Shown: positions 23,810 through 31,737 of the stretch, piece after piece
How positions within the stretch are numbered: the stretch's first letter is position 1
How the letters are laid out: every line of letters begins with the position of its first letter
Source: Ruminococcus sp.
GTDB taxonomy: Bacteria; Bacillota; Clostridia; Oscillospirales; Ruminococcaceae
Reading direction: 5' to 3'
Assembly (NCBI GenBank): GCA_017620025.1
Contig: JAFZRF010000043.1
Span: 1 to 64,000 of the forward strand
Length of the DNA stretch: 64,000 bases
The notes under the pieces: generated by a model
What the model saw: only the letters and a program-made list of their open reading frames with translations
What the model was told of the DNA's origin: nothing
Databases searched by the model: none
Translations under genes and position numbers: made by a program

Positions 23810-24305
23810 GATAAGCGGAGCCTTTTTCATAGCGGCTGCGGCAGCTCTTTGCGGCTTTCTTAAAGCAGATCAGCTGCGACGGAACGAATCTGTATGTCGC
23901 TATTTATGGGAACTGCTGATGAAAAGCGGTTACTTGATACGTTATCGTTCTCTTACTGTGTACGAGCTATGTACAGGTCTGAAGGAATGCTCCTTTTCTG
24001 ATGAACTCACCTTTATCTCGAGCCTGCCGGAAGAACATATACCCGGAAAGGATTTCAGCGGACTATGGCTGGAGGCACTTGATACGCAAAAAGGAATACC
24101 GCCGGAAGAAAGAGAGCTTCTTCTGAGGTTTGGCACACAGCTCGGGAGCTCTGATTCCGAAGGTCAGGCAGAGATGATCAATGCCCTCAGTGAAGAAACG
24201 TCAGTTCTGCTCGTCAGAAGAAAAGAAGAGTATCAGAAATACGGAAGCTTATGGCGTAATGTAAGCATTCTTGCCGGACTTATGTTATTTGTCCTGATAA
24301 TATAG
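23799..24305 (+). CDS. spoIIIAB: Stage III sporulation protein AB
   Basis: A 168-residue protein with an N-terminal membrane helix (about 5-22), a helical middle like the F-type pilus/type II secretion platform proteins, and a C-terminal membrane helix (about 150-168). This is the layout of SpoIIIAB, a mother-cell membrane component of the forespore feeding channel. The start overlaps the end of spoIIIAA by 11 nt. Confidence 0.93.
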   Translation: MLLRISGAFFIAAAAALCGFLKADQLRRNESVCRYLWELLMKSGYLIRYRSLTVYELCTGLKECSFSDELTFISSLPEEHIPGKDFSGLWLEALDTQKGIPPEERELLLRFGTQLGSSDSEGQAEMINALSEETSVLLVRRKEEYQKYGSLWRNVSILAGLMLFVLII

Positions 24306-24321
24306 CGGAAGGAGAAAGAAC

Positions 24322-24516
24322 ATGGATATTGATCTTATATTCAGGATAGCAGGCATCGGCATAATAGTAGCTGTCCTTAATCTCGTACTAAAACGTGCAG
24401 AGCGGGACGAACAGGCAATGATGACTACACTTGCCGGTCTTATAGTCGTCCTGATGATGATGATCCGTGAGATAGGGGAGTTGTTTGATACAGTCAAGGA
24501 AGTATTCGGCCTATGA
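24322..24516 (+). CDS. spoIIIAC: Stage III sporulation protein AC
   Basis: A 64-residue, two-helix membrane protein (helices about 5-20 and 34-52 linked by LKRAERDEQAM). Length and sequence are typical of SpoIIIAC. GGAAGGAG lies before the start, and the gene overlaps spoIIIAD by 4 nt. Confidence 0.95.
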   Translation: MDIDLIFRIAGIGIIVAVLNLVLKRAERDEQAMMTTLAGLIVVLMMMIREIGELFDTVKEVFGL

Positions 24517-24902
24517 TCGACAGCTGTCTTACCACTGCGGCCTTCTGTATTTGCTCTGCTCTTCTTGCCGTTCTTCTGAGACAATACAGCCATGAACAGT
24601 CGATGGTTCTCTCTCTTGCAGCCTGTATAGGCATCATGACTGCCTCTCTTATGTTCATATCCCCGCTGATAAATACCATACGTGAGCTTTTCAGTTCAGC
24701 CGGAATTGAAGACGGCTGCATTACCGTGATCTTCAAAGCAGCAGCGATCTCAGTCATTACAGAGATAACCTGTGAGCTGTGCAGAGACTGCGGTGAAAAC
24801 TCGATTGCTGCTGCTGCCGGAATATGGGGCAGAGGAATGCTGATGTTCCTTGCCCTGCCGCTTGTAAAAGAGATCATAGACAGGATAACAGCAATCCAAT
24901 AG
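24513..24902 (+). CDS. spoIIIAD: Stage III sporulation protein AD
   Basis: A 129-residue membrane protein related to SpoIIIAC with four helices; the family pattern is seen in LRQYSHEQSMVLSLAAC and in FKAAAISVITEITCELCRD. It forms part of the membrane base of the SpoIIIA channel. The start overlaps the stop of spoIIIAC. Confidence 0.95.
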   Translation: MIDSCLTTAAFCICSALLAVLLRQYSHEQSMVLSLAACIGIMTASLMFISPLINTIRELFSSAGIEDGCITVIFKAAAISVITEITCELCRDCGENSIAAAAGIWGRGMLMFLALPLVKEIIDRITAIQ

Positions 24903-24910
24903 GAGGAAGT

Positions 24911-26002
24911 ATGAAACGTTTAATTATCGTAATTTGTCTGCCGTTCCTGATCCTGCTGTCAGTTCATCCGGTCAGTGCTTTTGCTGCCTGTCTTGAAGAA
25001 ACAGAGAAGGGATTCATTTCAGATGCTGATAATATTCTCAGCGGATACGACATAGATCTTACACTCGGTGATACCGCAGGCTATTCATTTTCTCAGTTGA
25101 TATCTGAGGTAATGGGGAAACTGAGAGAACGTGCCTTTCAGCCTGTACGTATATTCAGCAGTGCAGTCGTATTATCTTTAATATGGAAGATCACCGAAGG
25201 TCTGTCAGGGAAGTATCTCTCAGGCAGCGCTGATATAAACCGCCTTTTGACTTCACTTTCAGCTGCCGCAGTTACAGCAGTGCCTCTGCTGAATGTCTAT
25301 GAAAGGGCTCTCGACTCTATAAGACTGACTTCCTCGTTCATACTTGTATATATACCTGTTTTCTCGGCTATAACAGTGTTTTCCGGCGGAATCGCATCTG
25401 CAGGTACATATCATGTCATGATACTGGCAGCAACGGAGCTTATAGTAAAGCTCTCCGATGCACTTCTTCTTCCTCTCATGTCTTTATGTACCGTTCTTGC
25501 TCTGACAGGGAGCTTGTTTGAAAACTCTGCCGGTCAGGCGATAGTAGGATTCCTGAGAAAAGCTATAAATACCGCAATAACATACTCATCGGTCCTGTTT
25601 TCGGGTTTCCTTACACTTCGGTGCAGTCTTGCAGGGCGTGCAGACAGCGCAGCAGACAGAACAGCAAGGATGATACTTTCCGGCTCTGTTCCGGTTATAG
25701 GCGGAGCAGTATCAGAGGCTTATTCTACAGTAAAGGGAAGCCTCGGACTTATAAGAAGCACGATAGGAACAGCGGGAGTAATCGCTGTTCTTCTGATACT
25801 TCTTCCACCCGTAGCAGAAATAGCTGTATACAGATTAGCAGTATGGGCAGGATCAGCTGTTGCTGATATGTTTGATGCTTCTCCGGTTTCATCGATCATG
25901 AAATGTCTTGACGACGGACTTTCGCTCGCTCAGTGCGTACTCACGGCACTATGCGGGCTGCTCGTTATCTGCACAGCGATCTTTATGAATACACTTTCGT
26001 AG
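24911..26002 (+). CDS. spoIIIAE: Stage III sporulation protein AE
   Basis: A 363-residue multi-spanning membrane protein beginning with a signal-peptide-like helix (ends near HPVSAFA) and an exported stretch, then at least six helices. SpoIIIAE is the largest membrane component of the forespore channel. ATG 24911 follows AGGAGGAAGT directly; an in-frame ATG at 24824 lies inside spoIIIAD and is rejected. Confidence 0.94.
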   Translation: MKRLIIVICLPFLILLSVHPVSAFAACLEETEKGFISDADNILSGYDIDLTLGDTAGYSFSQLISEVMGKLRERAFQPVRIFSSAVVLSLIWKITEGLSGKYLSGSADINRLLTSLSAAAVTAVPLLNVYERALDSIRLTSSFILVYIPVFSAITVFSGGIASAGTYHVMILAATELIVKLSDALLLPLMSLCTVLALTGSLFENSAGQAIVGFLRKAINTAITYSSVLFSGFLTLRCSLAGRADSAADRTARMILSGSVPVIGGAVSEAYSTVKGSLGLIRSTIGTAGVIAVLLILLPPVAEIAVYRLAVWAGSAVADMFDASPVSSIMKCLDDGLSLAQCVLTALCGLLVICTAIFMNTLS

Positions 26003-26010
26003 GTGGATGT

Positions 26011-26481
26011 ATGGAAGAAATAAGAAACACCGTGATATCAGCCTGTACAGTATCTGCCTGTATATCGCTGATAGCATCAGTATCAAACGGAACAAGGCTC
26101 GGAAAAAGCGTAAGATTCATCGGGGATCTTGTATTGGCGCTGCTCCTTATAACACCGTTCATAAACGGAGCTTCGTTATCCGAACTGTCTCTTATGCCGG
26201 TAGATACCGGCTACAGTTCTTACGTAACAGAAGAACAATACCGGCAAACAGTATGCAGAGAAGCGGAGGATAACCTGAGGAGTATGCTGTGTGCAGAACT
26301 TGAATCCGCCGGAATAGAGTATGAGGAAATAGAGCCGGAAATGCATATTGATGAACAATGGAACATATGTATAGACAGGGTCAGGATAAAGGCCGGTTCA
26401 TCCGATGCAGCAGAAGCAGTCAGAAGCTATCTTGGAGAAGAAACGGAGGTCTTATATGATGTCGCCGAAAAGAATCCGTGA
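26011..26481 (+). CDS. spoIIIAF: Stage III sporulation protein AF
   Basis: A 156-residue protein with two N-terminal membrane helices (about 6-23 and 35-51) and a soluble C-terminal ring-building-like domain (about 100-150: WNICIDRVRIKAGSSDAAE). This matches SpoIIIAF. ATG 26011 follows AGGTGGATGT. The last 26 nt overlap spoIIIAG. Confidence 0.9.
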   Translation: MEEIRNTVISACTVSACISLIASVSNGTRLGKSVRFIGDLVLALLLITPFINGASLSELSLMPVDTGYSSYVTEEQYRQTVCREAEDNLRSMLCAELESAGIEYEEIEPEMHIDEQWNICIDRVRIKAGSSDAAEAVRSYLGEETEVLYDVAEKNP

Positions 26482-26974
26482 TATGCTGAAAGATAAGAGT
26501 ATCACTGCGGCAATAGCAGCCGTGGGGATCCTCCTTGTACTTCTTTCTTCTCTGCTGCCGGAGAAAGATAAAGAACAAAGTGTTTCATTTACCGGAGCTG
26601 AGTTATGCTCAGCATCGGATGAATACCGAAGGGAGACAGAAAAGCAGCTTGAAGAATTTCTAAGCAGTATCGAAGGCGCAGGAAAGGTCAGAGTATTCCT
26701 GAAGACGGCCGGGAGTGAAAGAAATATCTACGTCAGCGAAGGAAAAACGTCTGAGAGCAAAGAGAAGAAAGAGGTGGATGAAAAGTATGTCATTGTAAGT
26801 GAAGGCGGCAGCCGCAAGGCATTGCTTGATTCAGTAGAGGAACCGGAGATAACCGGAGCAGCAGTTATCTGTACCGGCGGCAGCAGTTCGGCGGTACAGG
26901 AGAAGATTTACCGTTCGCTCGAAGCTCTGTTCGGTCTGCCGCCGGGAAAGATATATGTAACCAAAATGGGATAA
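26456..26974 (+). CDS. spoIIIAG: Stage III sporulation protein AG
   Basis: A 172-residue protein with one membrane helix (about 17-34) and an extracytoplasmic ring-building domain (about 60-172) ending LEALFGLPPGKIYVTKMG. SpoIIIAG forms a large ring in the intermembrane space. CGGAGGT lies before the ATG codons at 26456 and 26459; either may be used. Confidence 0.92.
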   Translation: MMSPKRIRDMLKDKSITAAIAAVGILLVLLSSLLPEKDKEQSVSFTGAELCSASDEYRRETEKQLEEFLSSIEGAGKVRVFLKTAGSERNIYVSEGKTSESKEKKEVDEKYVIVSEGGSRKALLDSVEEPEITGAAVICTGGSSSAVQEKIYRSLEALFGLPPGKIYVTKMG

Positions 26975-26985
26975 GGAGAGGTAAT

Positions 26986-27555
26986 ATGAAGAAACCATCA
27001 GTGATAATCGGAAAGAAGCAGATAATAATGACATGTCTCACGCTCATGCTTGCAGCGGCCGTGTACATAAACTACACAACAGCTCCTGCGCTGCCGAAGC
27101 TTCCGGACGGAGAGCTTTCTCAGGCAGTAAGCGAGGAGCCTGAGTCCTACGGTGAGACAGAATTCGTAAACGCCGAGACAACGGGGGAACTTGAACTGCT
27201 TTCAGCGTCTGACTATTTTGCACAGGCAAGGATAGACCGCATGAACAACCGGGACGAAGCAGTCCAGACCCTGCAGTCCATAATCGGAGGCGGAGATCTC
27301 TCTGAGGACGAGATGGTAGTAAATGCGCTTGATGCCGTAGAGGTATCAAAGCTCATAGAATCCGAGGGTACTATCGAATCTCTCGTAAAAGCACAGGGCT
27401 TTGAGGACTGCGTTGCCTACCTTGACGGCGAAACAGCGAAGGTCGTTGTGCGTACTGAAGGCCTTGATAAGGCTCAGGCAGCCTCCATTAAAGACATCAT
27501 CCTCGGCGAAGCAGAAATTTCTCCAGAAAATATAAGAATTTTTGAGGTAAAGTAG
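26986..27555 (+). CDS. spoIIIAH: Stage III sporulation protein AH
   Basis: A 189-residue protein with one membrane helix (about 10-28) and a YscJ/FliF-like ring-building domain at the C-terminus (about 90-189). SpoIIIAH binds SpoIIQ from the forespore side and links the two membranes. The SpoIIQ-facing domain is intact. It is the last gene of the operon; a new promoter overlaps its stop codon. Confidence 0.93.
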   Translation: MKKPSVIIGKKQIIMTCLTLMLAAAVYINYTTAPALPKLPDGELSQAVSEEPESYGETEFVNAETTGELELLSASDYFAQARIDRMNNRDEAVQTLQSIIGGGDLSEDEMVVNALDAVEVSKLIESEGTIESLVKAQGFEDCVAYLDGETAKVVVRTEGLDKAQAASIKDIILGEAEISPENIRIFEVK

Positions 27556-27584
27556 TTGTATAAATTGAAATTATTTGGTATAAT
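27556..27584 (+). promoter_or_regulatory. Promoter for the asp23-nusB-xse operon
   Basis: TTGTAT (27556-27561), a 17-bp spacer and TATAAT (27579-27584) directly after the spoIIIAH stop. The leader to the start at 27656 is about 65 nt and ends with CCGGAGG. Confidence 0.8.
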
Positions 27585-27655
27585 ATATAGGTAAGGGTAT
27601 TTCCAGTTATATGATTAAATGATATATCCAAATCCTGTGAACCGGAGGAATAAAA

Positions 27656-28021
27656 ATGGATGATGTAAAAAAGACTGCTTCCAGCAAGCTGAAGATCTCA
27701 GAAGATGTTATCATTACTGTTGCGAAACTTGCGGCTCTTGATGTCAAGGGTGTGGCCTCTCTCGGCAGCGAGGTCAACAAGATGAGCAAGCTCAGAGGAA
27801 ACGGTCCTGTAAGAGTCAGCATGATGGGCGATGTTGCAGCGATCGACATGGATATCAAGGTCAACGGCGGAGTAAGAGCACCGTCGGTAGCGCAGGAGGT
27901 TCAGACAGCCGTAAAGGAGAATGTCCAGACGATGACCGGTGTCACGATCGCAAGAGTGAATGTAACTGTTACCGGAGTTGTATTCGATGAAACAAAGGAG
28001 AGTTCAGATGACGAGACGTGA
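27656..28021 (+). CDS. Asp23/Gls24 family envelope-associated protein
   Basis: A 121-residue cytoplasmic protein of the Asp23 family (YqhY/YloU type): KISEDVIITVAKLAALDVKGVASL at the start is cut here to its core, and VAQEVQTAVKENVQTMTG near the end is the second family block. In Firmicutes the YqhY paralogue is regularly encoded next to nusB and is linked to control of fatty acid synthesis, which fits this position. The stop lies inside the nusB coding region. Confidence 0.92.
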   Translation: MDDVKKTASSKLKISEDVIITVAKLAALDVKGVASLGSEVNKMSKLRGNGPVRVSMMGDVAAIDMDIKVNGGVRAPSVAQEVQTAVKENVQTMTGVTIARVNVTVTGVVFDETKESSDDET

Positions 28022-28424
28022 AATAAGAGACAGCGCTTTCAAGCTGATCTTTGAAAAGCTGCTCAGGGATGACGATATCTATGAGCTGTATGCCATCGCC
28101 GAGGAGATCGATGAGATCACCGTAAACGATGAAGTGAAGAAACTTGTAGAGGGTACTCTCGAGCACGCTGAGGAGATAGATGCTATAATATCCGGCTACA
28201 GCAAGTCAAGAGCTGTATCAAGAATATCCAAGCTCAATCTTGCGATACTCAGGATAGCAATGTTCGAGGCTCTCTATGATGAGAATACTCCTATGAACGC
28301 TGCTATAAGTGAAGCCGTAGCGCTTGCCGGTACATATACCTATAAGGAAGATATCGCATTTATCAACGGCGTTCTCGGAGCCTTCTCCCGCGACAGACAG
28401 TCCGAGGAGGACTCTGATGCCTGA
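28008..28424 (+). CDS. nusB: Transcription antitermination factor NusB
   Basis: A 138-residue all-helical protein that with NusE binds boxA of rRNA leaders and prevents early termination. The start TRREIRDSAFKLIFEKLL, the central ISKLNLAILRIAMFEALY and the end AINGVLGAF-like stretch AFINGVLGAFSR are characteristic. ATG 28008 follows AAGGAGAG within the end of the Asp23 gene; an in-frame ATG at 27978 is rejected. The next gene overlaps its last 8 nt. Confidence 0.95.
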   Translation: MTRREIRDSAFKLIFEKLLRDDDIYELYAIAEEIDEITVNDEVKKLVEGTLEHAEEIDAIISGYSKSRAVSRISKLNLAILRIAMFEALYDENTPMNAAISEAVALAGTYTYKEDIAFINGVLGAFSRDRQSEEDSDA

Positions 28425-29364
28425 GTATCTTGGTATCGACACAAGTAATTATACGACTTCGGCTGCTGTATACATAAGCGAAGAGAACAGGATAGTGCAG
28501 GTCAAGAGGCTTCTTCCCGTAAAACCGGGTGAACTCGGTCTCCGTCAGAGCGATGCTGTATTTCACCATACAAAGCAGCTCCCGGAGCTTGTCGAACAGC
28601 TTTATTCTGATGCTTCTCTCGGCAGACCGGCGGCAGTAACGGCCTCCGCACGTCCGAGGAATGTTGAAGGATCGTATATGCCGTGCTTTCTTGCCGGCGA
28701 AGGATTTGCACGTTCCTTTGCAGCGATAGAACGTATCCCGCTGTTTACGACTTCTCATCAGATAGGCCATATACTTGCCGCACTTTATTCAGCCGACAGA
28801 TTCGACCTTATAAAGGAACGCTTTATAGCCTTCCACGTAAGCGGCGGTACAACTGACTGCCTCCTGTGTGAGCCGGATGAAGAGAATATCATGAAGATAA
28901 CTCAGATCGGCGCATCTCTCGATCTCAAGGCCGGACAGGCCGTAGATCGTACAGGTGTCATGCTCGGACTCAGTTTTCCCTGCGGTCCGGAACTTGAACG
29001 CCTTGCAGTCAATGCATACAAGCGTTTCAAGGTAAAGCCTGTCATAAAGGACGGAAACTGCTGTCTCTCGGGCGTAGAGAATAAATGCCGTACCATGCTC
29101 GACGCAGGCGAAAAGCCCGAGAATATCGCAAGATACTGTCTTGATATGATAACCGCAACGATAACAGCCATGACTGATCATGCGATATCCCTTTACGGAG
29201 AACTTCCGCTTCTCTTTGCCGGCGGCGTAATGTCGGACAAGCTGATACGTGAAGAGGTACTTATCCGCTATCCCGGTTCATCCTTTGCCGAGCCGGAATT
29301 CTCATGCGACAATGCCTCTGGAACGGCGATATTCGGATATCTGAAGAGTAACGGTGTCAGATAA
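28417..29364 (+). CDS. Kae1/TsaD-like paralogue (ASKHA ATPase fold)
   Basis: A 315-residue protein of the Kae1/TsaD family, whose best-known member makes t6A37 in tRNA. It retains the first phosphate loop LGIDTSNYTTSAA, the metal-binding HxxxH motif in SHQIGHI, VSGGTTD, and LFAGGVMSD near the end. It is somewhat shorter than canonical TsaD and diverges in the block before the HxxxH motif, so it is probably the clostridial TsaD-like paralogue rather than TsaD itself. It is coupled to nusB (8-nt overlap, GAGGAGG site) and to xseA (stop and start share one base). Its substrate is not known. Confidence 0.8.
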   Translation: MPEYLGIDTSNYTTSAAVYISEENRIVQVKRLLPVKPGELGLRQSDAVFHHTKQLPELVEQLYSDASLGRPAAVTASARPRNVEGSYMPCFLAGEGFARSFAAIERIPLFTTSHQIGHILAALYSADRFDLIKERFIAFHVSGGTTDCLLCEPDEENIMKITQIGASLDLKAGQAVDRTGVMLGLSFPCGPELERLAVNAYKRFKVKPVIKDGNCCLSGVENKCRTMLDAGEKPENIARYCLDMITATITAMTDHAISLYGELPLLFAGGVMSDKLIREEVLIRYPGSSFAEPEFSCDNASGTAIFGYLKSNGVR

Positions 29365-30566
29365 TGGCGGAGTATACGATTACGGAGCTCAATCAGAAGA
29401 TAGACAGTATACTGTCTTCAGACCGTGAGCTCAGAAACATATTCGTAAGGGGCGAGATCGTACAGGTAAATCCCTACAGGCTTCGCAACGGCGGTGATAT
29501 GTATTTCATCACCCTGACCGACAAGACGAGCAAGCTCGGGGCAATGATATTCCCGAACGTTGTATCACGGCTCGGTTATGTTCCGGAGCCGGGGATGTCT
29601 GTCATCATCATGGGCGATATCACAGTCCATGTACCGAACGGTGCATACAGAATAAACATAACCGACATGAATCCTGTCGGAGCTGGTGCTTCTTCAATGG
29701 CTCTGAAACAGCTGAAGGAGAAACTGAGAAAAGCAGGAGTGTTCGATAATGAACGCCCGTTGCCGAGACTGCCGAAAAGGATAGGTGTCGTTACCTCAAA
29801 GAACGGACGAGCAGTCAACGATATCATCAGGAATCTTGAAGTGCGTTATCCGCTTGGTGAGGTGTATATATCCCACACAAAGGTACAGGGCGAAGGCGCT
29901 CCTGAGGAGATCGCTGCAGCTATATACAAGGCTGCCGATGCAGGCTGCGATGTAATAATCGTCGGCAGAGGCGGCGGCGGTACGGAAGATCTTTCTGCCT
30001 TCAACGACGAAAAGGTCGCCTATGCCGTATACAACTGTCCTGTTCCAGTGATATCTGCAGTTGGCCATCAGGACGACTATACGATATGCGATCTTGCTGC
30101 GGACAGGCGTGAATCCACACCTACCGGTGCAGCCATGAATGCCGCTCCCTCAACGGATATGATAAAGGAATGGATAGACAGTTATATGAGGCGTGCTGAA
30201 ACAGCGGTAAACCGCTCGCTGAATACAGCATCTGATCGTTTCAGTCTTGTCTATGCAAAGCTTTCCTCACAGTCTCCTCAGGAGATGCTGAAAAGAGCTG
30301 GTGAGAGGATCGAATCTCTCGAAAATAGAAACAGACAGGCTATAGACCGTACTATAGAGCGGTTTGACAGCAGGCTCATCAGCTGTATACGCAGTCTTGA
30401 CGCACTTAGCCCGCTGAAAGTAATGACAAGAGGCTACTCTCTTGCATACAAGGGAGAGGAGCTTATCCGAAGCGCAGATGTACTCAGTGAAGGCGATACA
30501 GTAACCCTTCGCTTCTCACAGGGCAGCGCAGAGGCAGAGATAAAAAAGGTAAACGATAAAGGGTGA
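29364..30566 (+). CDS. xseA: Exodeoxyribonuclease VII large subunit
   Basis: A 400-residue subunit of the nuclease that degrades single-stranded DNA from both ends. The N-terminal OB-fold (VRGEIVQVNPYR... YFITLTDKTSKLGAMIF) is followed by the catalytic core with RIGVVTSKNGRAV-type and IIVGRGGGGTEDL motifs, PVISAVGHQDDYTICDLAADRRESTPTGAA-like block, here split for length, and a helical tail that binds the small subunits. The start shares its A with the preceding stop. Confidence 0.96.
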   Translation: MAEYTITELNQKIDSILSSDRELRNIFVRGEIVQVNPYRLRNGGDMYFITLTDKTSKLGAMIFPNVVSRLGYVPEPGMSVIIMGDITVHVPNGAYRINITDMNPVGAGASSMALKQLKEKLRKAGVFDNERPLPRLPKRIGVVTSKNGRAVNDIIRNLEVRYPLGEVYISHTKVQGEGAPEEIAAAIYKAADAGCDVIIVGRGGGGTEDLSAFNDEKVAYAVYNCPVPVISAVGHQDDYTICDLAADRRESTPTGAAMNAAPSTDMIKEWIDSYMRRAETAVNRSLNTASDRFSLVYAKLSSQSPQEMLKRAGERIESLENRNRQAIDRTIERFDSRLISCIRSLDALSPLKVMTRGYSLAYKGEELIRSADVLSEGDTVTLRFSQGSAEAEIKKVNDKG

Positions 30567-30571
30567 TACAG

Positions 30572-30793
30572 ATGCCGGGAAAACGAAGTACCGAAACAGA
30601 GAACAAAAGCTTTGAAAAGAATCTTCAGGAGCTTGCTGAAATAGTATCTGCGCTCGAAAAGGGTGACCTTCCGCTTGAAAAGGCAGTCTCGATGTACGGA
30701 GACGGTGTTAAGCTGGCAGGTGTGTGCAGAAAGCAGCTCGATGAAGCAAAAATGATAATAACAGGCGACAAGCCTGATAAACAGGAGGGATGA
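30572..30793 (+). CDS. xseB: Exodeoxyribonuclease VII small subunit
   Basis: A 73-residue helical protein: FEKNLQELAEIVSALEKGD and LPLEKAVSMYGDGVKL are the family hallmarks. Several copies bind the tail of XseA. ATG 30572 is preferred over the overlapping GTG at 30563 because AAAGGGTG lies at the right distance. It ends within the start region of ispA. Confidence 0.95.
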   Translation: MPGKRSTETENKSFEKNLQELAEIVSALEKGDLPLEKAVSMYGDGVKLAGVCRKQLDEAKMIITGDKPDKQEG

Positions 30794-30795
30794 TC

Positions 30796-31695
30796 ATGAA
30801 TATGGTCAACGATTTCAATGAAAAGATGCAGGACTACAATTCATACACAGAAGCAAATATGCGCAGGTATAATAACTATACTTACGAAAACCGTCCGCAG
30901 AGAAATCTTCTGGATGCCATGAACTATTCTCTTGAGGCCGGAGGAAAGAGAGTTCGTCCGGTGCTCGTATATGCATTCTGTGAGGCTCTCGGCGGCGATT
31001 ACCGCAGAGCTGCTGCACCGGCCTGTGCGGTAGAGATGATGCACACCTTCTCGCTTATTCACGATGATCTTCCTGCTATGGACAATGATGACCTCCGCAG
31101 GGGCAAGCCTTCATGTCACAAGAAATTCAATGAGGCTATGGCAATACTTGCAGGCGACGCTCTTGCAGTTCTTCCCTTCGAGATACTTGCTGACGATGAG
31201 CTTCTCACAGCAGAGCAGAAGATACTCATGATCTCCGTTCTTGCAAATGCAGTCGGAAGAGACGGCATGATCGGAGGTCAGGTCATCGATATGGAGAACG
31301 AGAACCGTGACGATGTCGATGAGGAGAATCTCCGCAATATGTATAAATGCAAGACAGGCCAGCTCATTGCTGTATCATGCGCTATGGGCGGTATCTGTGC
31401 CGATGCCGACAGTGACAAGATACGTGCAGCTATAGAGTACGGCTACAAGCTCGGACTTGCCTTCCAGATAGTTGACGATATACTTGATGTCACCGGTGAC
31501 GAGGAAGTTATCGGCAAGCCTGTAGGCAGTGACGAACAGGAGCACAAAACAACATTCGTATCTCTCTACGGAGTAGAGAAAGCACAGGAGATAGCAGACC
31601 GCATGACAGATGAGGCGCTTGAGATCCTTGAAGGTTTTGACAATAACGAGTTCCTCCGTGAACTTACGATCAGATTGCTCAACAGAAAAAAATAA
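30796..31695 (+). CDS. ispA: Farnesyl (polyprenyl) diphosphate synthase
   Basis: A 299-residue trans-prenyltransferase that condenses isopentenyl diphosphate with allylic diphosphates, giving C15 precursors for undecaprenyl phosphate. The first aspartate-rich motif is HDDLPAMDNDDLRRGKPS, the second FQIVDDILDVTGD, and GGKRVRPVL supplies the diphosphate-binding residues. ATG 30796 is chosen: AGGAGG at 30783-30788 is too close to the ATG at 30790 and well spaced from 30796. It lies between xseB and dxs, the usual order. Confidence 0.95.
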   Translation: MNMVNDFNEKMQDYNSYTEANMRRYNNYTYENRPQRNLLDAMNYSLEAGGKRVRPVLVYAFCEALGGDYRRAAAPACAVEMMHTFSLIHDDLPAMDNDDLRRGKPSCHKKFNEAMAILAGDALAVLPFEILADDELLTAEQKILMISVLANAVGRDGMIGGQVIDMENENRDDVDEENLRNMYKCKTGQLIAVSCAMGGICADADSDKIRAAIEYGYKLGLAFQIVDDILDVTGDEEVIGKPVGSDEQEHKTTFVSLYGVEKAQEIADRMTDEALEILEGFDNNEFLRELTIRLLNRKK

Positions 31696-31737
31696 AAGGA
31701 GCTGCGCAGTACAGTGTGACTGCGGTTGTGAAAAATG
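31696..31737 (+). promoter_or_regulatory. dxs translation start with hairpin between ribosome site and ATG
   Basis: AAGGAG (31696-31701) is followed by CGCAGT (31705-31710) pairing with ACTGCG (31719-31724), and the ATG comes only at 31735, 33 nt after the ribosome site. An in-frame stop at 31729-31731 excludes any earlier start, and nothing like a ribosome site lies closer. If the 20-nt hairpin forms, the effective distance falls to 13 nt. Confidence 0.6.
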
